In this document: positions 17,063 through 26,066 of the stretch, one piece after another
Layout: every line of letters starts with the position of its first letter
Numbering within the stretch: the first letter of the stretch is position 1
DNA from: Labrenzia sp. OB1
Lineage (GTDB): Bacteria > Pseudomonadota > Alphaproteobacteria > Rhizobiales > Stappiaceae
Assembly (NCBI RefSeq): GCF_001624695.1
Contig: NZ_JSEP01000018.1
Span: forward strand, 60,303-124,302
Direction: 5' to 3'
DNA length: 64,000 bases
Program-made: the position numbers and the translations under genes
The notes under the pieces: generated by a model
What the model saw: only the letters and a program-made list of their open reading frames with translations
The model's database searches: none
Told to the model about the DNA's origin: nothing

Positions 17063-18304
17063 ATGAGTTCTTCCGTCTCACCCCTGACCTTTTTCCAGCC
17101 GAGCGAAGTGCGGCGCCAGGCGCACCGGCTTCTCGATCTGGCGCAAGCAGGCACGCTTGCCCATGTAGGGGTGGATCTTGCCAAACTGGGCGACGCCCTG
17201 GTGACGGTTCTGGAAACAACCCGGGAGACCTATCCCGATTTCCAGATCCCGCCCTATGGCATATGGCGGGACTTCGAAGCCGGTGGCATCGACCGGTGGG
17301 GCGCGATGGCAAGCGCCCGCAACTTTGAGACTGCCGAAGACATGCTGGCGGCGGCAACGGATCTTGCGGTGCTCGGCACTTTCATGAAGACCCGGCATCC
17401 GCAAGGCTGGACTTTCGAAGACCGGATGACCGGGACCGTCGCGACGGGCAGGCAGGCATCGGCCCTTGCCGCTTTTCACATGTTCGCAGCAGGTTCATTT
17501 TCCGCAGAGATGACGGATCCGTATCGTGTCGATGCCGAAACCCTGATCCGGTTCGACACGCAGGAGCTGGCCTTTGGCCTGCAATGGGATCCGGAGCGCG
17601 ACGCCGGATTGCTGGAACACATGCAGCGTCACCTCAAGCGTCTGGGAGAAGCGCTGGCGCTGCGTCCCGACCTGTTTTCCGAAGGCGACGCCACCCGGCC
17701 AGGCCTGCTGGCCACGCGTCTGGCGAAAGACAGCGACGGCACTGTCAGTGCCGGCAAGCTTCTCGATCACCTGCTGGAATCGCTCGCTCCGGTCTGGGAC
17801 GGCGGAGCTCAGGAAGGCGAGATTTCCCTTGGCGACAGCTTTGCCCATTCCGCTCTGCCCGATGATGATGCGGCAAGTGCCGTGCCCTTCCATCTGGCCG
17901 CCCAGGAAATGGTCTACGCCCTTGTCGAACCCTTTGCCTGGGCCGGGCTGGAAGTTGACGGTCTTGCGGATCTGACGCCACCGGCAGACGAAATCCATGC
18001 CGGGCTGTTCGTCGACAGCGGGGTGATGAAGATAAAAACCGCCGCTGATGCTCTGACTTTTCAGGGGGAACAGGATCGCATGACCGAACTGCGCGCCGTC
18101 AGTTCCGCCCTCACCGACAGGCTGGCGGAACTGCTGCGCGGTGAGCTTGAGGTTCCGGAGGAGCAGTTGCCGCTCACCTGCATTCTGGAGGGCGGCACAC
18201 ATCGTGCCGGACGGGGGATTCTGGAACGCGGCACGGACGAGTGGGGCAATCTCGAAAGATTTATGAACCCGGGGTCTGTTTTTTGGTTGCCGTTCGGGGC
18301 ATAG
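17063..18304 (+). CDS. DUF1688 (URC4-like) protein linked to uracil catabolism
   Basis: 413 residues from the ATG at 17063; the frame is open to a TTG at 17024 and an ATG at 17030, and no start has a strong ribosome site, so the N-terminus is uncertain. The sequence matches the DUF1688 family (residues such as [14 protein letters not shown] and [14 protein letters not shown] near the start). URC4 of Lachancea kluyveri, needed for the URC route of uracil degradation, belongs to this family, and bacterial members cluster with uracil phosphoribosyltransferase as here. No signal or membrane segment is seen; the reaction is unknown. Confidence 0.8.
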   Translation: MSSSVSPLTFFQPSEVRRQAHRLLDLAQAGTLAHVGVDLAKLGDALVTVLETTRETYPDFQIPPYGIWRDFEAGGIDRWGAMASARNFETAEDMLAAATDLAVLGTFMKTRHPQGWTFEDRMTGTVATGRQASALAAFHMFAAGSFSAEMTDPYRVDAETLIRFDTQELAFGLQWDPERDAGLLEHMQRHLKRLGEALALRPDLFSEGDATRPGLLATRLAKDSDGTVSAGKLLDHLLESLAPVWDGGAQEGEISLGDSFAHSALPDDDAASAVPFHLAAQEMVYALVEPFAWAGLEVDGLADLTPPADEIHAGLFVDSGVMKIKTAADALTFQGEQDRMTELRAVSSALTDRLAELLRGELEVPEEQLPLTCILEGGTHRAGRGILERGTDEWGNLERFMNPGSVFWLPFGA

Positions 18305-18377
18305 CTCCCGAACATGGAAATTCATTGAGGCCGGTCCGGATTGCACGGACCCAGACTTGAACAAAAGAGAGGCAGAT

Positions 18378-19007
18378 ATGTCCGGAGCCAACGTCATCAG
18401 CCACCCGCTGGTCCAGCACAAACTGAGCATCATGCGTGACAAGGCCACGTCCACCCAGGGCTTCAGGCGGCTTCTGCGCGAGATCTCCACGCTGCTGTGC
18501 TACGAGGTGACCCGGGATCTGCCGCTGGTTCGCCAGACCATCGAGACGCCGGTTGCCGAAATGCAGGCGCCGACGCTTGCGGGCAAGAAGCTTGTCTTCG
18601 CCTCAGTCCTCAGGGCGGGCAACGGTCTTCTGGAAGGCATGCTGGACCTGGTCCCGTCGGCACGCGTCGCCCACATCGGCCTTTACCGGGATCCGGAAAC
18701 CCTCCAGCCGGTCGAATATTATTTCAAGGCCCCGGAAGATCTGCACGAGCGTCTTGTGATCGTCGTGGACCCGATGCTGGCCACCGCCAATTCCGCCATT
18801 GCCGCCATCCAGAAACTGAAGGAGCGCGGCGCCAACAACATTCGTTTCCTGTGCTTGCTGGCGGCTCCGGAAGGGGTTGCTAAATTCAACCAGATGCACC
18901 CGGATGTGCCCATCTTCACGGCCTCGATCGACGAGAAACTCAACGAAAAGGGGTATATCGTTCCAGGTCTCGGCGATGCGGGCGACAGGATGTACGGCAC
19001 GAAATAG
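18378..19007 (+). CDS. upp: Uracil phosphoribosyltransferase
   Basis: Makes UMP from uracil and PRPP. The ATG at 18378 follows AGAGAGG and gives 209 residues, like E. coli Upp (208); an in-frame TTG at 18357 is less likely. Family blocks visible are [26 protein letters not shown], the PRPP loop region [11 protein letters not shown] and the C-terminal [16 protein letters not shown]. Uracil reaches it from deoA/cdd. In the URC pathway the same enzyme gives the UMP that is then degraded, so it may serve salvage and catabolism. Confidence 0.95.
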   Translation: MSGANVISHPLVQHKLSIMRDKATSTQGFRRLLREISTLLCYEVTRDLPLVRQTIETPVAEMQAPTLAGKKLVFASVLRAGNGLLEGMLDLVPSARVAHIGLYRDPETLQPVEYYFKAPEDLHERLVIVVDPMLATANSAIAAIQKLKERGANNIRFLCLLAAPEGVAKFNQMHPDVPIFTASIDEKLNEKGYIVPGLGDAGDRMYGTK

Positions 19008-19014
19008 CCCGCTT

Positions 19015-19046
19015 GGCGCAGGGCCGGAGATATCCGGCCCTGCGCC
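19015..19046. terminator. Perfect 14-bp hairpin after upp
   Basis: GGCGCAGGGCCGGA (19015-19028), loop GATA, then the exact complement to 19046, starting 7 bases past the upp stop. It is very stable and GC-rich but is followed by GGTGTGAC rather than Ts, so it may work as a 3'-end barrier or a Rho-assisted terminator. Confidence 0.55.
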
Positions 19047-19090
19047 GGTGTGACACGGTTTCTGCGTCTTCTGGCAAGGGCCTTCACGCC

Positions 19091-19122
19091 GGTTCCATGT
19101 GGCGGTTCCATGTGGCGGTTCC
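19091..19122 (+). repeat. Short tandem repeat before rbsK
   Basis: The 13-mer GGTTCCATGTGGC occurs twice in a row (19091-19103, 19104-19116), followed by a partial third unit GGTTCC. It is in the gap between upp and rbsK. Confidence 0.7.
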
Positions 19123-19172
19123 GGGCAGCGGGGTCATCTGCTTCCGGGCATATTTTGAACAAGGATCACGGC

Positions 19173-20072
19173 ATGATCACCGTTTTCGGCTCCATCAACC
19201 TCGACCTCGTCGTTTCCGTCCCCAGGCTGCCTAAAGCGGGGGAGACGGTCAGCGGGCCGGACCATCAGTCCTTCGCAGGCGGCAAGGGCGCGAACCAGGC
19301 GCTGGCCGCGGGCCGCGCAGGCGCCGAGGTGAAAATGGTAGGTGCGGTCGGGCGGGACGCCTTTGCGGTTCCGGCCCTCGCCAATCTGCGGGAAGCGGGC
19401 ATCGACCTGTCGGATGTCAGGGAACTGGACGGCGCAACCGGTCTTGCCCTGATCGGTATAGATCCCTCCGGTGAAAACCAGATCATTGTCGCCAGCGGCA
19501 CCAACGCGCGTGTCCGGGCCGACTGGCTGGAAGACAGCCTTACGGACGCTCATGTTCTGATACTTCAGGGAGAATCCCCCTATGAGGAAACCATTCGGGC
19601 GATGGGACTGGCGCGCGGGGCAGGGGCATCCGTTTTCTGGAACCCGGCTCCCGTTCCGGCGGGCGATCCGGGTGCCGGGCTTGAGGCGGTCAATACGCTG
19701 GTGGTGAACGAAAGCGAAGCAGCACTCCTTGCCGGTAGCCTCGGAATCGCGGACGGAGTGGATACCTTTCTGGACAATGTGGTCAGGCCCGGGCGGGCTG
19801 TGGTGGTGACCCTCGGCTCCGAAGGTGTTGCCGCCGCCAAAGGCGACGACCGGTTCCGTTTTGCTTCGCCCTCTGTCGATGCGGTGGATACCACCGGCGC
19901 GGGAGACGCCTTTTGCGGCGCTCTGGCGGCTGCGCTCGACCATGACTTGCCGTTTGGACGGGCGCTCAGGGAAGGGGTCGCCGCAGGCGCTCTGGCCTGC
20001 ACCGTGACCGGCGCCCAGTCCAGCGCGCCGATGAAGGCGGATATTGTCCGTCTGGCCGATCAAATCGTCTGA
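19173..20072 (+). CDS. rbsK: Ribokinase
   Basis: 299-residue PfkB-family sugar kinase, phosphorylating ribose (or deoxyribose) at C5. The start at 19173 follows AAGGAT and gives the standard N-terminus MITVFGSINLDLV; the open frame upstream runs through the tandem repeat and is not family-like. Motifs are GGKGANQA (PfkB signature 1, near 35), NPAP and the catalytic DTTGAGDAFCGAL (near 250). It closes the nucleoside block by recovering free pentose. Confidence 0.9.
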   Translation: MITVFGSINLDLVVSVPRLPKAGETVSGPDHQSFAGGKGANQALAAGRAGAEVKMVGAVGRDAFAVPALANLREAGIDLSDVRELDGATGLALIGIDPSGENQIIVASGTNARVRADWLEDSLTDAHVLILQGESPYEETIRAMGLARGAGASVFWNPAPVPAGDPGAGLEAVNTLVVNESEAALLAGSLGIADGVDTFLDNVVRPGRAVVVTLGSEGVAAAKGDDRFRFASPSVDAVDTTGAGDAFCGALAAALDHDLPFGRALREGVAAGALACTVTGAQSSAPMKADIVRLADQIV

Positions 20073-20156
20073 TGGTCTATTCCAGACCCGGTTTTACAGG
20101 CCGCTAAGGAAACTCTGCTAAGCCAGCGGCATCTCGCTTTGAAGGGTCGGCCGGGC

Positions 20157-20675
20157 ATGTGGCGGTTTATGGTGATTTTGTTGGTCTGCGTTGCTCTCGC
20201 ACCGTTTGCACCTGGGCTGATCGAAAGCGGCCTGAAGACACTGGCCGACCGTGAAGCACCTTCAGCCGTCAGCGAAAGCGCAAGCGAAACAGGGTCTGGC
20301 GGCGGCCGGACGCATCGCATTTCAGCAAACGCTCAGGGGCATTTTATCGCCGAGGGGCGTCTGAATGGTCGATTTGTCGATCTGCTTGTGGATACCGGGG
20401 CGACCCTGACCGTGCTTCCGCGGTCGCTTGCCGAAGATATCGGCATTTTTCTGCAGGAAACCGACTTCAGGCATCAAGTCCGGACGGCCAACGGTACCGC
20501 TTTGGGCGCCAAGGCGACAATCGACCGTTTGAGCATCGGTGACATACGCTTCACGAACGTGAATGCGCTGGTGATGAAAGACGAAAGCCTTGGGAAGCCG
20601 CTGCTGGGTATGTCCGTTCTCAACCAACTGAGAAAGTTTGACATGTCCGAGGGCACCCTTGTACTGGTTCAGTAG
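20157..20675 (+). CDS. Retropepsin-like aspartic protease, membrane-anchored
   Basis: 172 residues from the ATG at 20157 (a TTG 18 bases upstream is possible). One N-terminal hydrophobic segment (about 3-22) looks like an uncleaved anchor, a polar linker follows, then a single-domain clan AA protease of the TIGR02281 type with catalytic LVDTGATLTVLP near residue 86 and the hydrophobic LLGMSVLNQL near 150. One catalytic aspartate per chain implies a homodimer. Orthologues are widespread in alphaproteobacteria; the substrate is not known. Confidence 0.85.
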   Translation: MWRFMVILLVCVALAPFAPGLIESGLKTLADREAPSAVSESASETGSGGGRTHRISANAQGHFIAEGRLNGRFVDLLVDTGATLTVLPRSLAEDIGIFLQETDFRHQVRTANGTALGAKATIDRLSIGDIRFTNVNALVMKDESLGKPLLGMSVLNQLRKFDMSEGTLVLVQ

Positions 20676-20726
20676 CAGATACCTTCGATATTTTTCCGGA
20701 TCCTTTTTTCAAATTGAGAGGCTTGC

Positions 20727-22226
20727 ATGTTTCCCAAACCAGTGCCGAGTTTGAGTCCGAACACACTCGAATATGAATCGTTTCCCATGGTGAAAGCGAC
20801 CGGTTTCCGGGAATACGACGCCCGCTGGCTGTTCGAGAAGGAAATCAACCTGATGGGAATGCAGGCGCTCGGCATGGGCATCGGCACTCTCATTCATGAA
20901 CGCGGTGTGCGCCCGGATATTGTGGTCGGTCACGATTTCCGCAGCTATTCGGCCTCGATCAAGATGGCGGTCGTCAACGGCCTTCTGGCAGCCGGCATCA
21001 ATGTCCATGATATCGGTCTGGCGCTGTCGCCCATGGCCTATTTCGCCCAGTTCGCCCTGGATGTTCCCGCAGTCGCGATGATCACAGCCTCCCACAACGA
21101 CAACGGTTGGACCGGGGTCAAGATGGGCGTTGACCGCCCGATGACCTTTGGACCCGACGAAATGGGACGCCTGAAAGAAATTGTTCTCGAGGCGGCATTC
21201 GATCTGAAGGGGGGCGGTAGCTACCGCTTCGTGGACGGGTTTCCGGAGATCTATTTCAAGGATCTGACCGACCGCGCGAAACTGAAGCGGCCGATCAAGA
21301 TCGTCGTGGCCTGCGGCAATGGCACGGCAGGTGCGTTCGCTCCGAAAATCCTGGAGGCGCTCGGGGCCGAGGTCATCCCGCTCGATGCGGAACTCGATCA
21401 CAGCTTCCCGAATTACAATCCGAACCCGGAAGACATGAAAATGCTGCATGCGCTCCGGGACAAGGTGCTGGAAGTCGACGCGGAAGTCGGCCTCGGCTTC
21501 GACGGTGACGGCGACCGCTGCGGCGTTGTCGACAACGAGGGCGAGGAGATTTTCGCCGACAAGGTCGGGGTCATGCTCGCCCGGGACATCTCCGCTCTTT
21601 ATCCCGGCAGCCAGTTTGTCGTCGACGTGAAATCGACCGGTCTCTTCAACACCGATCCGGTGCTTCAGGCGAACGGTGCAAAGACGGACTACTTCAAGAC
21701 CGGCCATTCCTACATCAAGCGCCGGGTCAACCAGCTGGACGCGATTGTGGGGTTCGAGAAGTCGGGCCACTACTTCTTCAACAAACCGATCGGCCGTGGC
21801 TACGACGACGGCCTCGTCTCCGCCATTGCGATCCTCGACATGCTCGACCGCAACTCGGACAAGACGATGGCCGACCTCCGCCGGGATCTTCCCAAGACCT
21901 GGGGCTCGCCGACCATGGCACCGAAATGCGCCGACGAGGTCAAATACGATGTGGTCGACAGGGTGGTTGCCCGGTTCCAGGACATGAAGGCGAAGGGCGA
22001 GAAAGTCGGCGGCCAGTCGATTTCCGACCTGATTACGGTCAACGGCGTCCGGGTGGTTGCCGAGGACGGTACCTGGGGGTTGGTGCGCGCCTCTTCCAAC
22101 AAGCCGGAACTGGTTGTGGTAGTCGAAAGCCCGGTCTCCGAGGCGCGGTTGCACGAAATGTTCAAGGCGGTGGATGGCGTGCTGCGCGAGAACTCCGAAG
22201 TCGGCGACTACAATCAGACGCTTTGA
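20727..22226 (+). CDS. Phosphomannomutase/phosphoglucomutase
   Basis: 499-residue alpha-D-phosphohexomutase. The four expected active-site loops are present: the phosphoserine loop TASHN (near 123), the magnesium loop GFDGDGDRCG (near 257), the sugar loop FEKSGHYFF (near 340) and the phosphate-binding RASSNKPELV (near 452). It interconverts hexose 1- and 6-phosphates for surface polysaccharide and sugar use. GAGAGG precedes the ATG. Mannose or glucose preference cannot be decided by eye. Confidence 0.92.
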   Translation: MFPKPVPSLSPNTLEYESFPMVKATGFREYDARWLFEKEINLMGMQALGMGIGTLIHERGVRPDIVVGHDFRSYSASIKMAVVNGLLAAGINVHDIGLALSPMAYFAQFALDVPAVAMITASHNDNGWTGVKMGVDRPMTFGPDEMGRLKEIVLEAAFDLKGGGSYRFVDGFPEIYFKDLTDRAKLKRPIKIVVACGNGTAGAFAPKILEALGAEVIPLDAELDHSFPNYNPNPEDMKMLHALRDKVLEVDAEVGLGFDGDGDRCGVVDNEGEEIFADKVGVMLARDISALYPGSQFVVDVKSTGLFNTDPVLQANGAKTDYFKTGHSYIKRRVNQLDAIVGFEKSGHYFFNKPIGRGYDDGLVSAIAILDMLDRNSDKTMADLRRDLPKTWGSPTMAPKCADEVKYDVVDRVVARFQDMKAKGEKVGGQSISDLITVNGVRVVAEDGTWGLVRASSNKPELVVVVESPVSEARLHEMFKAVDGVLRENSEVGDYNQTL

Positions 22227-22240
22227 CGTCAGGGGTTTCA

Positions 22241-22272
22241 GCGAAGGGCGCGGCTCCCCCGCCGCTCTTCGC
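22241..22272 (+). terminator. GC-rich hairpin after the phosphohexomutase gene
   Basis: GCGAAG at 22241 pairs with CTTCGC ending at 22272; the inner GCG/CGC pairs extend the stem across a C-rich loop. It begins 15 bases after the stop. No long T-run follows. Confidence 0.5.
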
Positions 22273-22307
22273 TCGCGGGTCCACACAGCTTCTCATCGGA
22301 GACTTTC

Positions 22308-23306
22308 ATGATCAGGGATTTCGCTGTGCTGCCTGATGGCACGAAAGTGCAGGAGGTGACACTGAAGAAAGGCGGGCTCGAAGCCTCCGTCCTGACCTTC
22401 GGCGCGATCATCCGCGACCTGAAGGTGGACGGGCAGAGCGTCGTTCTCGGTTTCGGGGATCTGCAAAGCTACCTGGATCATCCCAGGTACTTCGGTGCGA
22501 TTGTCGGGCGCTGCGCCAACAGGACAGCCGGCGGCCGCCTGACGATCGACGGTACAAGTTACCAGCTTGACCGCAACGACGGCGGGATAAACCATCTCCA
22601 TGGGGGATCGGACGGGTTCTTCAACCGGGTCTGGCAACTGGAGCAGCACGACAAGGCAAGCATCCTGCTGAAGCTGGTCTCCGAGGATGGCGACATGGGC
22701 TATCCCGGCCGCGTCGAGGCTCTGCTGCGCTACACATTGACGGGAACCGGCGCGCTGCGTGTGAAAATCACGGCGGTCACGGACAGGACAACCCCGGTCA
22801 ACCTGACCCAGCACAGCTATTTCAATCTCGATGGCAGCAGCACGATTCTCGATCACACGCTTGAGATCGCAGCGGAAACCTATCTTCCGGTCGACGATCA
22901 ACTGATCCCGACAGGCGAGATCCGCAAGGTCGAATGGACGCCGTATGATTTCCGGAGCGGCCGCAAGATCCGCCGCAAGGCAGGCGAGGAGGATGTGATC
23001 TTCGATCATAATTTCTGTCTCTCCACGAAGGCCCGCGAGACCGTGCAATTCGCTGCCGCTCTTGAAGACAGCGCCGGAGAGCGGCGCATGGAGGTTTGGA
23101 CGACGGAGCCCGGCGTGCAATTCTATGACGCTGGCATGTTGAACGTTCAGGCGCCGGGGCTGGGCGGAAAACCCTACACGCACCATGCCGGTCTCTGCCT
23201 GGAAGCTCAGCGCTGGCCCGACAGCGTCAACCGCGAGGGCTTTACAAGTGTGTTGTTAAGGCCTTCGGAAACCTATAGTCACGTTACGGAATACCGTTTT
23301 TCCTGA
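22308..23306 (+). CDS. galM: Aldose 1-epimerase (galactose mutarotase)
   Basis: 332-residue GalM-fold enzyme interconverting alpha and beta anomers of hexoses. The substrate-binding and catalytic blocks are GRCANRTAGG (near 67), NHLHGG (His near 99), TQHSYFNLDG (His near 165) and FDHNFCL (near 236). CGGAGA is 6 bases before the ATG. It fits with the phosphohexomutase upstream as a sugar-processing pair. Confidence 0.92.
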   Translation: MIRDFAVLPDGTKVQEVTLKKGGLEASVLTFGAIIRDLKVDGQSVVLGFGDLQSYLDHPRYFGAIVGRCANRTAGGRLTIDGTSYQLDRNDGGINHLHGGSDGFFNRVWQLEQHDKASILLKLVSEDGDMGYPGRVEALLRYTLTGTGALRVKITAVTDRTTPVNLTQHSYFNLDGSSTILDHTLEIAAETYLPVDDQLIPTGEIRKVEWTPYDFRSGRKIRRKAGEEDVIFDHNFCLSTKARETVQFAAALEDSAGERRMEVWTTEPGVQFYDAGMLNVQAPGLGGKPYTHHAGLCLEAQRWPDSVNREGFTSVLLRPSETYSHVTEYRFS

Positions 23307-23361
23307 AATGGTCTACATTGGCCGGGTGGCTTGAGGTAGCAAGGGGACTGGGGGCAGGCTT

Positions 23362-24390
23362 GTGAAGACGGTTTTTTCAGAGACCCAGCTTGCGCACGCA
23401 CCGGCGCAGGAAATTTCCGATGGAGAGCTGAAGCCTGCCGTGGAGATACCGGCCCGGGCTGAAATGGTGCTGAAAACCCTTAAGGACCGGCAGGTCGGAG
23501 ACATCGTTGCTCCGGAGGAATTCCCCCTGCGAAGTATCCAGAGGGTTCATTCGCCTGACTACGTTGCCTTCCTGGAAAATTTCTGGCCGATGTGGACCGC
23601 TGCCGGCCGGTCCGGCGAGGCCTTTCCTTTCGTGTGGCCTGTTCGCTCTCTCAGGGTGGACACGAAGATCAATCACATTGACGGTCTGCTCGGGCGCTAT
23701 TCCATGGATGCAGGTACACCGCTGGGCGCGCATACCTACGAGGCGGCACGCGCCTCGGCCGATACCGCGCTGACCGCTGCACAACTGCTGTTGAATGGCG
23801 AGCAATCCGCCTTCGCATTGTGCCGTCCTCCCGGCCACCACGCAGGCTTCGACTTCCTCGGCGGATATTGCTTCTTCAACAACGCCGGCGTGGCGGCTCA
23901 ACATCTGCGCGACAACGGGCTGAACAGGATTGCCATCCTGGATGTGGACTATCATCACGGCAACGGCACCCAGGCGCTCTTCTATGACCGGCCGGACATT
24001 CTGTTCCTGTCCATACATGCCGATCCCAAGGACGAATATCCCTATTACCTTGGCTACGCGGATGAGACCGGTGAACATGCAGGGACCGGATTTACTCGCA
24101 ACTGGCCCTTGCCGCTTGGCACCGACTGGGACTCTTATGCCCCGGCCCTGGAAGAAGCCTGCCGCTGGCTTCTGGTCTACAAGCCAGAGGCGATGGTTGT
24201 CTCCCTGGGGCTGGACTGCTTCGAAGGGGATCCCATTTCCGGGTTCAAATTCAAGAGCGAGGATTATATCCGCCTCGGAGAGCGGCTTGCGAAAGTCGGC
24301 GTGCCGACGATGTTCGTGTTGGAAGGCGGTTATGCGGTCGACGCGCTCGGCACCAATTGCGTCAATGTGCTTGAAGGTTTCTCCGGCTGA
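23362..24390 (+). CDS. Histone deacetylase-like amidohydrolase (acetylpolyamine amidohydrolase type)
   Basis: 342-residue zinc deacetylase of the arginase/HDAC fold, closest in look to bacterial acetylpolyamine amidohydrolases. Catalytic tandem histidines are in CRPPGHHAGFD (near 157), zinc ligands in ILDVDYHHGNGTQ (near 194) and LGLDCFEGDP (near 286), and LEGGY carries the usual C-terminal motif. GTG start at 23362, after a purine-rich stretch. In bacteria such enzymes remove acetyl groups from polyamines or other small amides; which substrate applies here is not visible. Confidence 0.88.
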   Translation: MKTVFSETQLAHAPAQEISDGELKPAVEIPARAEMVLKTLKDRQVGDIVAPEEFPLRSIQRVHSPDYVAFLENFWPMWTAAGRSGEAFPFVWPVRSLRVDTKINHIDGLLGRYSMDAGTPLGAHTYEAARASADTALTAAQLLLNGEQSAFALCRPPGHHAGFDFLGGYCFFNNAGVAAQHLRDNGLNRIAILDVDYHHGNGTQALFYDRPDILFLSIHADPKDEYPYYLGYADETGEHAGTGFTRNWPLPLGTDWDSYAPALEEACRWLLVYKPEAMVVSLGLDCFEGDPISGFKFKSEDYIRLGERLAKVGVPTMFVLEGGYAVDALGTNCVNVLEGFSG

Positions 24391-24416
24391 CGAATATCGA
24401 CTGATGCGGTGGGTCT

Positions 24417-25037
24417 TCAGGCAGCAAGCAGACCCAACCTGGTCAGCTCACTGCGCAGCTCGGCAGCGCTCCTGAAGTGATATGCTTGCATTCCGGCATC
24501 GCGGGCAGCATCCACATTGGACCGGGAATCGTCAATGAAGAAGCACCCTTGCGCATCGAGCCCGTTCCGCTGCAAGAGGACCTCGTAAATCCTGGGATCG
24601 GGCTTGATCAGCTTTTCCTCCCCGGAGACGACGACATCCAGAAAACTGGTTTTCAGGAAGGGAAACCGTGTCCGGGCCTCGCCGAACTTCTCGGTTGAAA
24701 AATTCGTGATGGCATAGAGCGGCACACCACGCTCCCTGAGCTGGGCTAGAATGCTGCTGGTGCCCGGAATTTCGCCCGGGACCATCTCGTGCCAGCGGCG
24801 GTCGTAGGCGGCGATCAGGTCCGCCTTGTCCGGATGCCTGCGCGACAGCATCTCCACGGCTTCGCGCCAGGAGCGGCCGAGATCCTGCTGCTCGTTCCAC
24901 TTTGTCGTACAGATCGTCTCCAGGAATGTTTTCCGTTCAAGCGGATCGGGAATGAGCTGACGATAAAGGTATTCGGGGTTCCATTCGATCAGGACATTTC
25001 CTATATCGAAAACCACGGTCGTGATAAGATTGCTCAT
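24417..25037 (-). CDS. HAD-superfamily phosphatase (YihX-like)
   Basis: 206 residues from the ATG at 25037. Motif I reads VFDIGNVLIEW, so the second aspartate of the usual DxD pair is glycine, as in the YihX group (alpha-glucose 1-phosphatase in E. coli). Motif II is ITNFS, motif III is the lysine in EEKLIKPDPRIY, motif IV is FIDDSRSNVDAA. The alpha-helical cap lies between residues 18 and 85. Convergent with the deacetylase gene, 26 bases away. Substrate unknown. Confidence 0.85.
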   Translation of the reverse strand: MSNLITTVVFDIGNVLIEWNPEYLYRQLIPDPLERKTFLETICTTKWNEQQDLGRSWREAVEMLSRRHPDKADLIAAYDRRWHEMVPGEIPGTSSILAQLRERGVPLYAITNFSTEKFGEARTRFPFLKTSFLDVVVSGEEKLIKPDPRIYEVLLQRNGLDAQGCFFIDDSRSNVDAARDAGMQAYHFRSAAELRSELTRLGLLAA

Positions 25038-25121
25038 GAATTTGTCCGATGTTGCTGGCGGATGAATGCGGACAGACGGGAAAAGAATTTGCAAGTTTTC
25101 TCAGAAGCTTATGTTGAATTT

Positions 25122-26063
25122 GTGACGCTGCTCAAAAACTGCGTCCGGATGATTCTTTTGGCCTTTTGTCTTCTCTCGCTGCCCATCACAGCGCACGCGC
25201 AGGACAACGTCGACATGCCCGACAGGCTGCGCCTCGGCGTCATCGTTGCCGCCGATGAAGGCGCGCGCGAGCGGGTGGAGTCGTTCCGGCTGGCGCTGGA
25301 GGAAATCGCCGACCTGCCGGTGGATCTGTTTCTGCTGCAGACAATGGGTGAGGCTGTGGAAGCGATTGCCTCGGGCCGGATTGACTATGTCCGGCTGTCG
25401 CCTTCCGCCTACGCGGCAGCGCATGCGTTGTGTGGGTGCGTGGAACCGCTTGTAACTGCCGGCCCGGATGATTTCCCGGCCCGCTTCTATGCCGTCCTGA
25501 TCACCAGACGCGGCCCGGAAAAAATGTCGCTCGCGGATCTCGCGGGCACCCGGCTGGCGGTGGGTGCCAGACAGGCTGTGACCGGATACCGCGTGCCTCT
25601 CGCCAATCTTGCCGCCGACGGAATAAACCCGCGCACGCATTTCAGCGCACTTGTTGAAGTCCAGAATCCGGTGGAGGGCCTGAAGGCGGTGCTCGACGGC
25701 CGGCTGCAGTCTTCCCTTGCCTGGTCCACTCTCGCCGGAGAAGCCAAGACGGGATATACCGCCGGCACGCTCAACGACTATTACGTGGCCGGCGGGCCGG
25801 GGTTCAAGGATCTCGAAATCGTCTGGCGGTCCCCGCCGATCCCCTATTCCGCGCATAGCCTGCGCACGGATTTGCCCGATACCCTGAAACGGCGCGTGCG
25901 CGCCGGACTGATGGACCTGCGCCGGGAGGCTCCGGATGCCTATCTGGCAATCGAGCCGGATCTGCCGGGCGGTTTCGAACCCGTGGTGCATGCGGATTAC
26001 CGGCCGGTCCTGAGGACTTATGACGAGAGTTTCACAGCGCTCCTCGACCCTTCCGGCGGATAG
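25122..26063 (+). CDS. PhnD/SsuA-like periplasmic substrate-binding protein
   Basis: 313 residues from a GTG at 25122, chosen because it adds a basic n-region to the signal peptide that ends ITAHA-QDN; an ATG at 25149 is the alternative. The fold is that of phosphate/phosphonate-type binding proteins (PF12974): GRIDYVRLSPSAYAAAH near residue 95, then LADLAGTRLAVG and a Type II hinge pattern. No permease or ATPase gene is beside it, so it is an orphan that may serve a transporter elsewhere or a sensor. It converges on ackA with 3 bases between stops. Confidence 0.75.
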   Translation: MTLLKNCVRMILLAFCLLSLPITAHAQDNVDMPDRLRLGVIVAADEGARERVESFRLALEEIADLPVDLFLLQTMGEAVEAIASGRIDYVRLSPSAYAAAHALCGCVEPLVTAGPDDFPARFYAVLITRRGPEKMSLADLAGTRLAVGARQAVTGYRVPLANLAADGINPRTHFSALVEVQNPVEGLKAVLDGRLQSSLAWSTLAGEAKTGYTAGTLNDYYVAGGPGFKDLEIVWRSPPIPYSAHSLRTDLPDTLKRRVRAGLMDLRREAPDAYLAIEPDLPGGFEPVVHADYRPVLRTYDESFTALLDPSGG

Positions 26064-26066
26064 AGT

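Noticed and set aside
24789..25121. Extension of the PhnD-like protein back to 24789
   Set aside because: It overlaps the HAD gene on the other strand and precedes an evident signal peptide.
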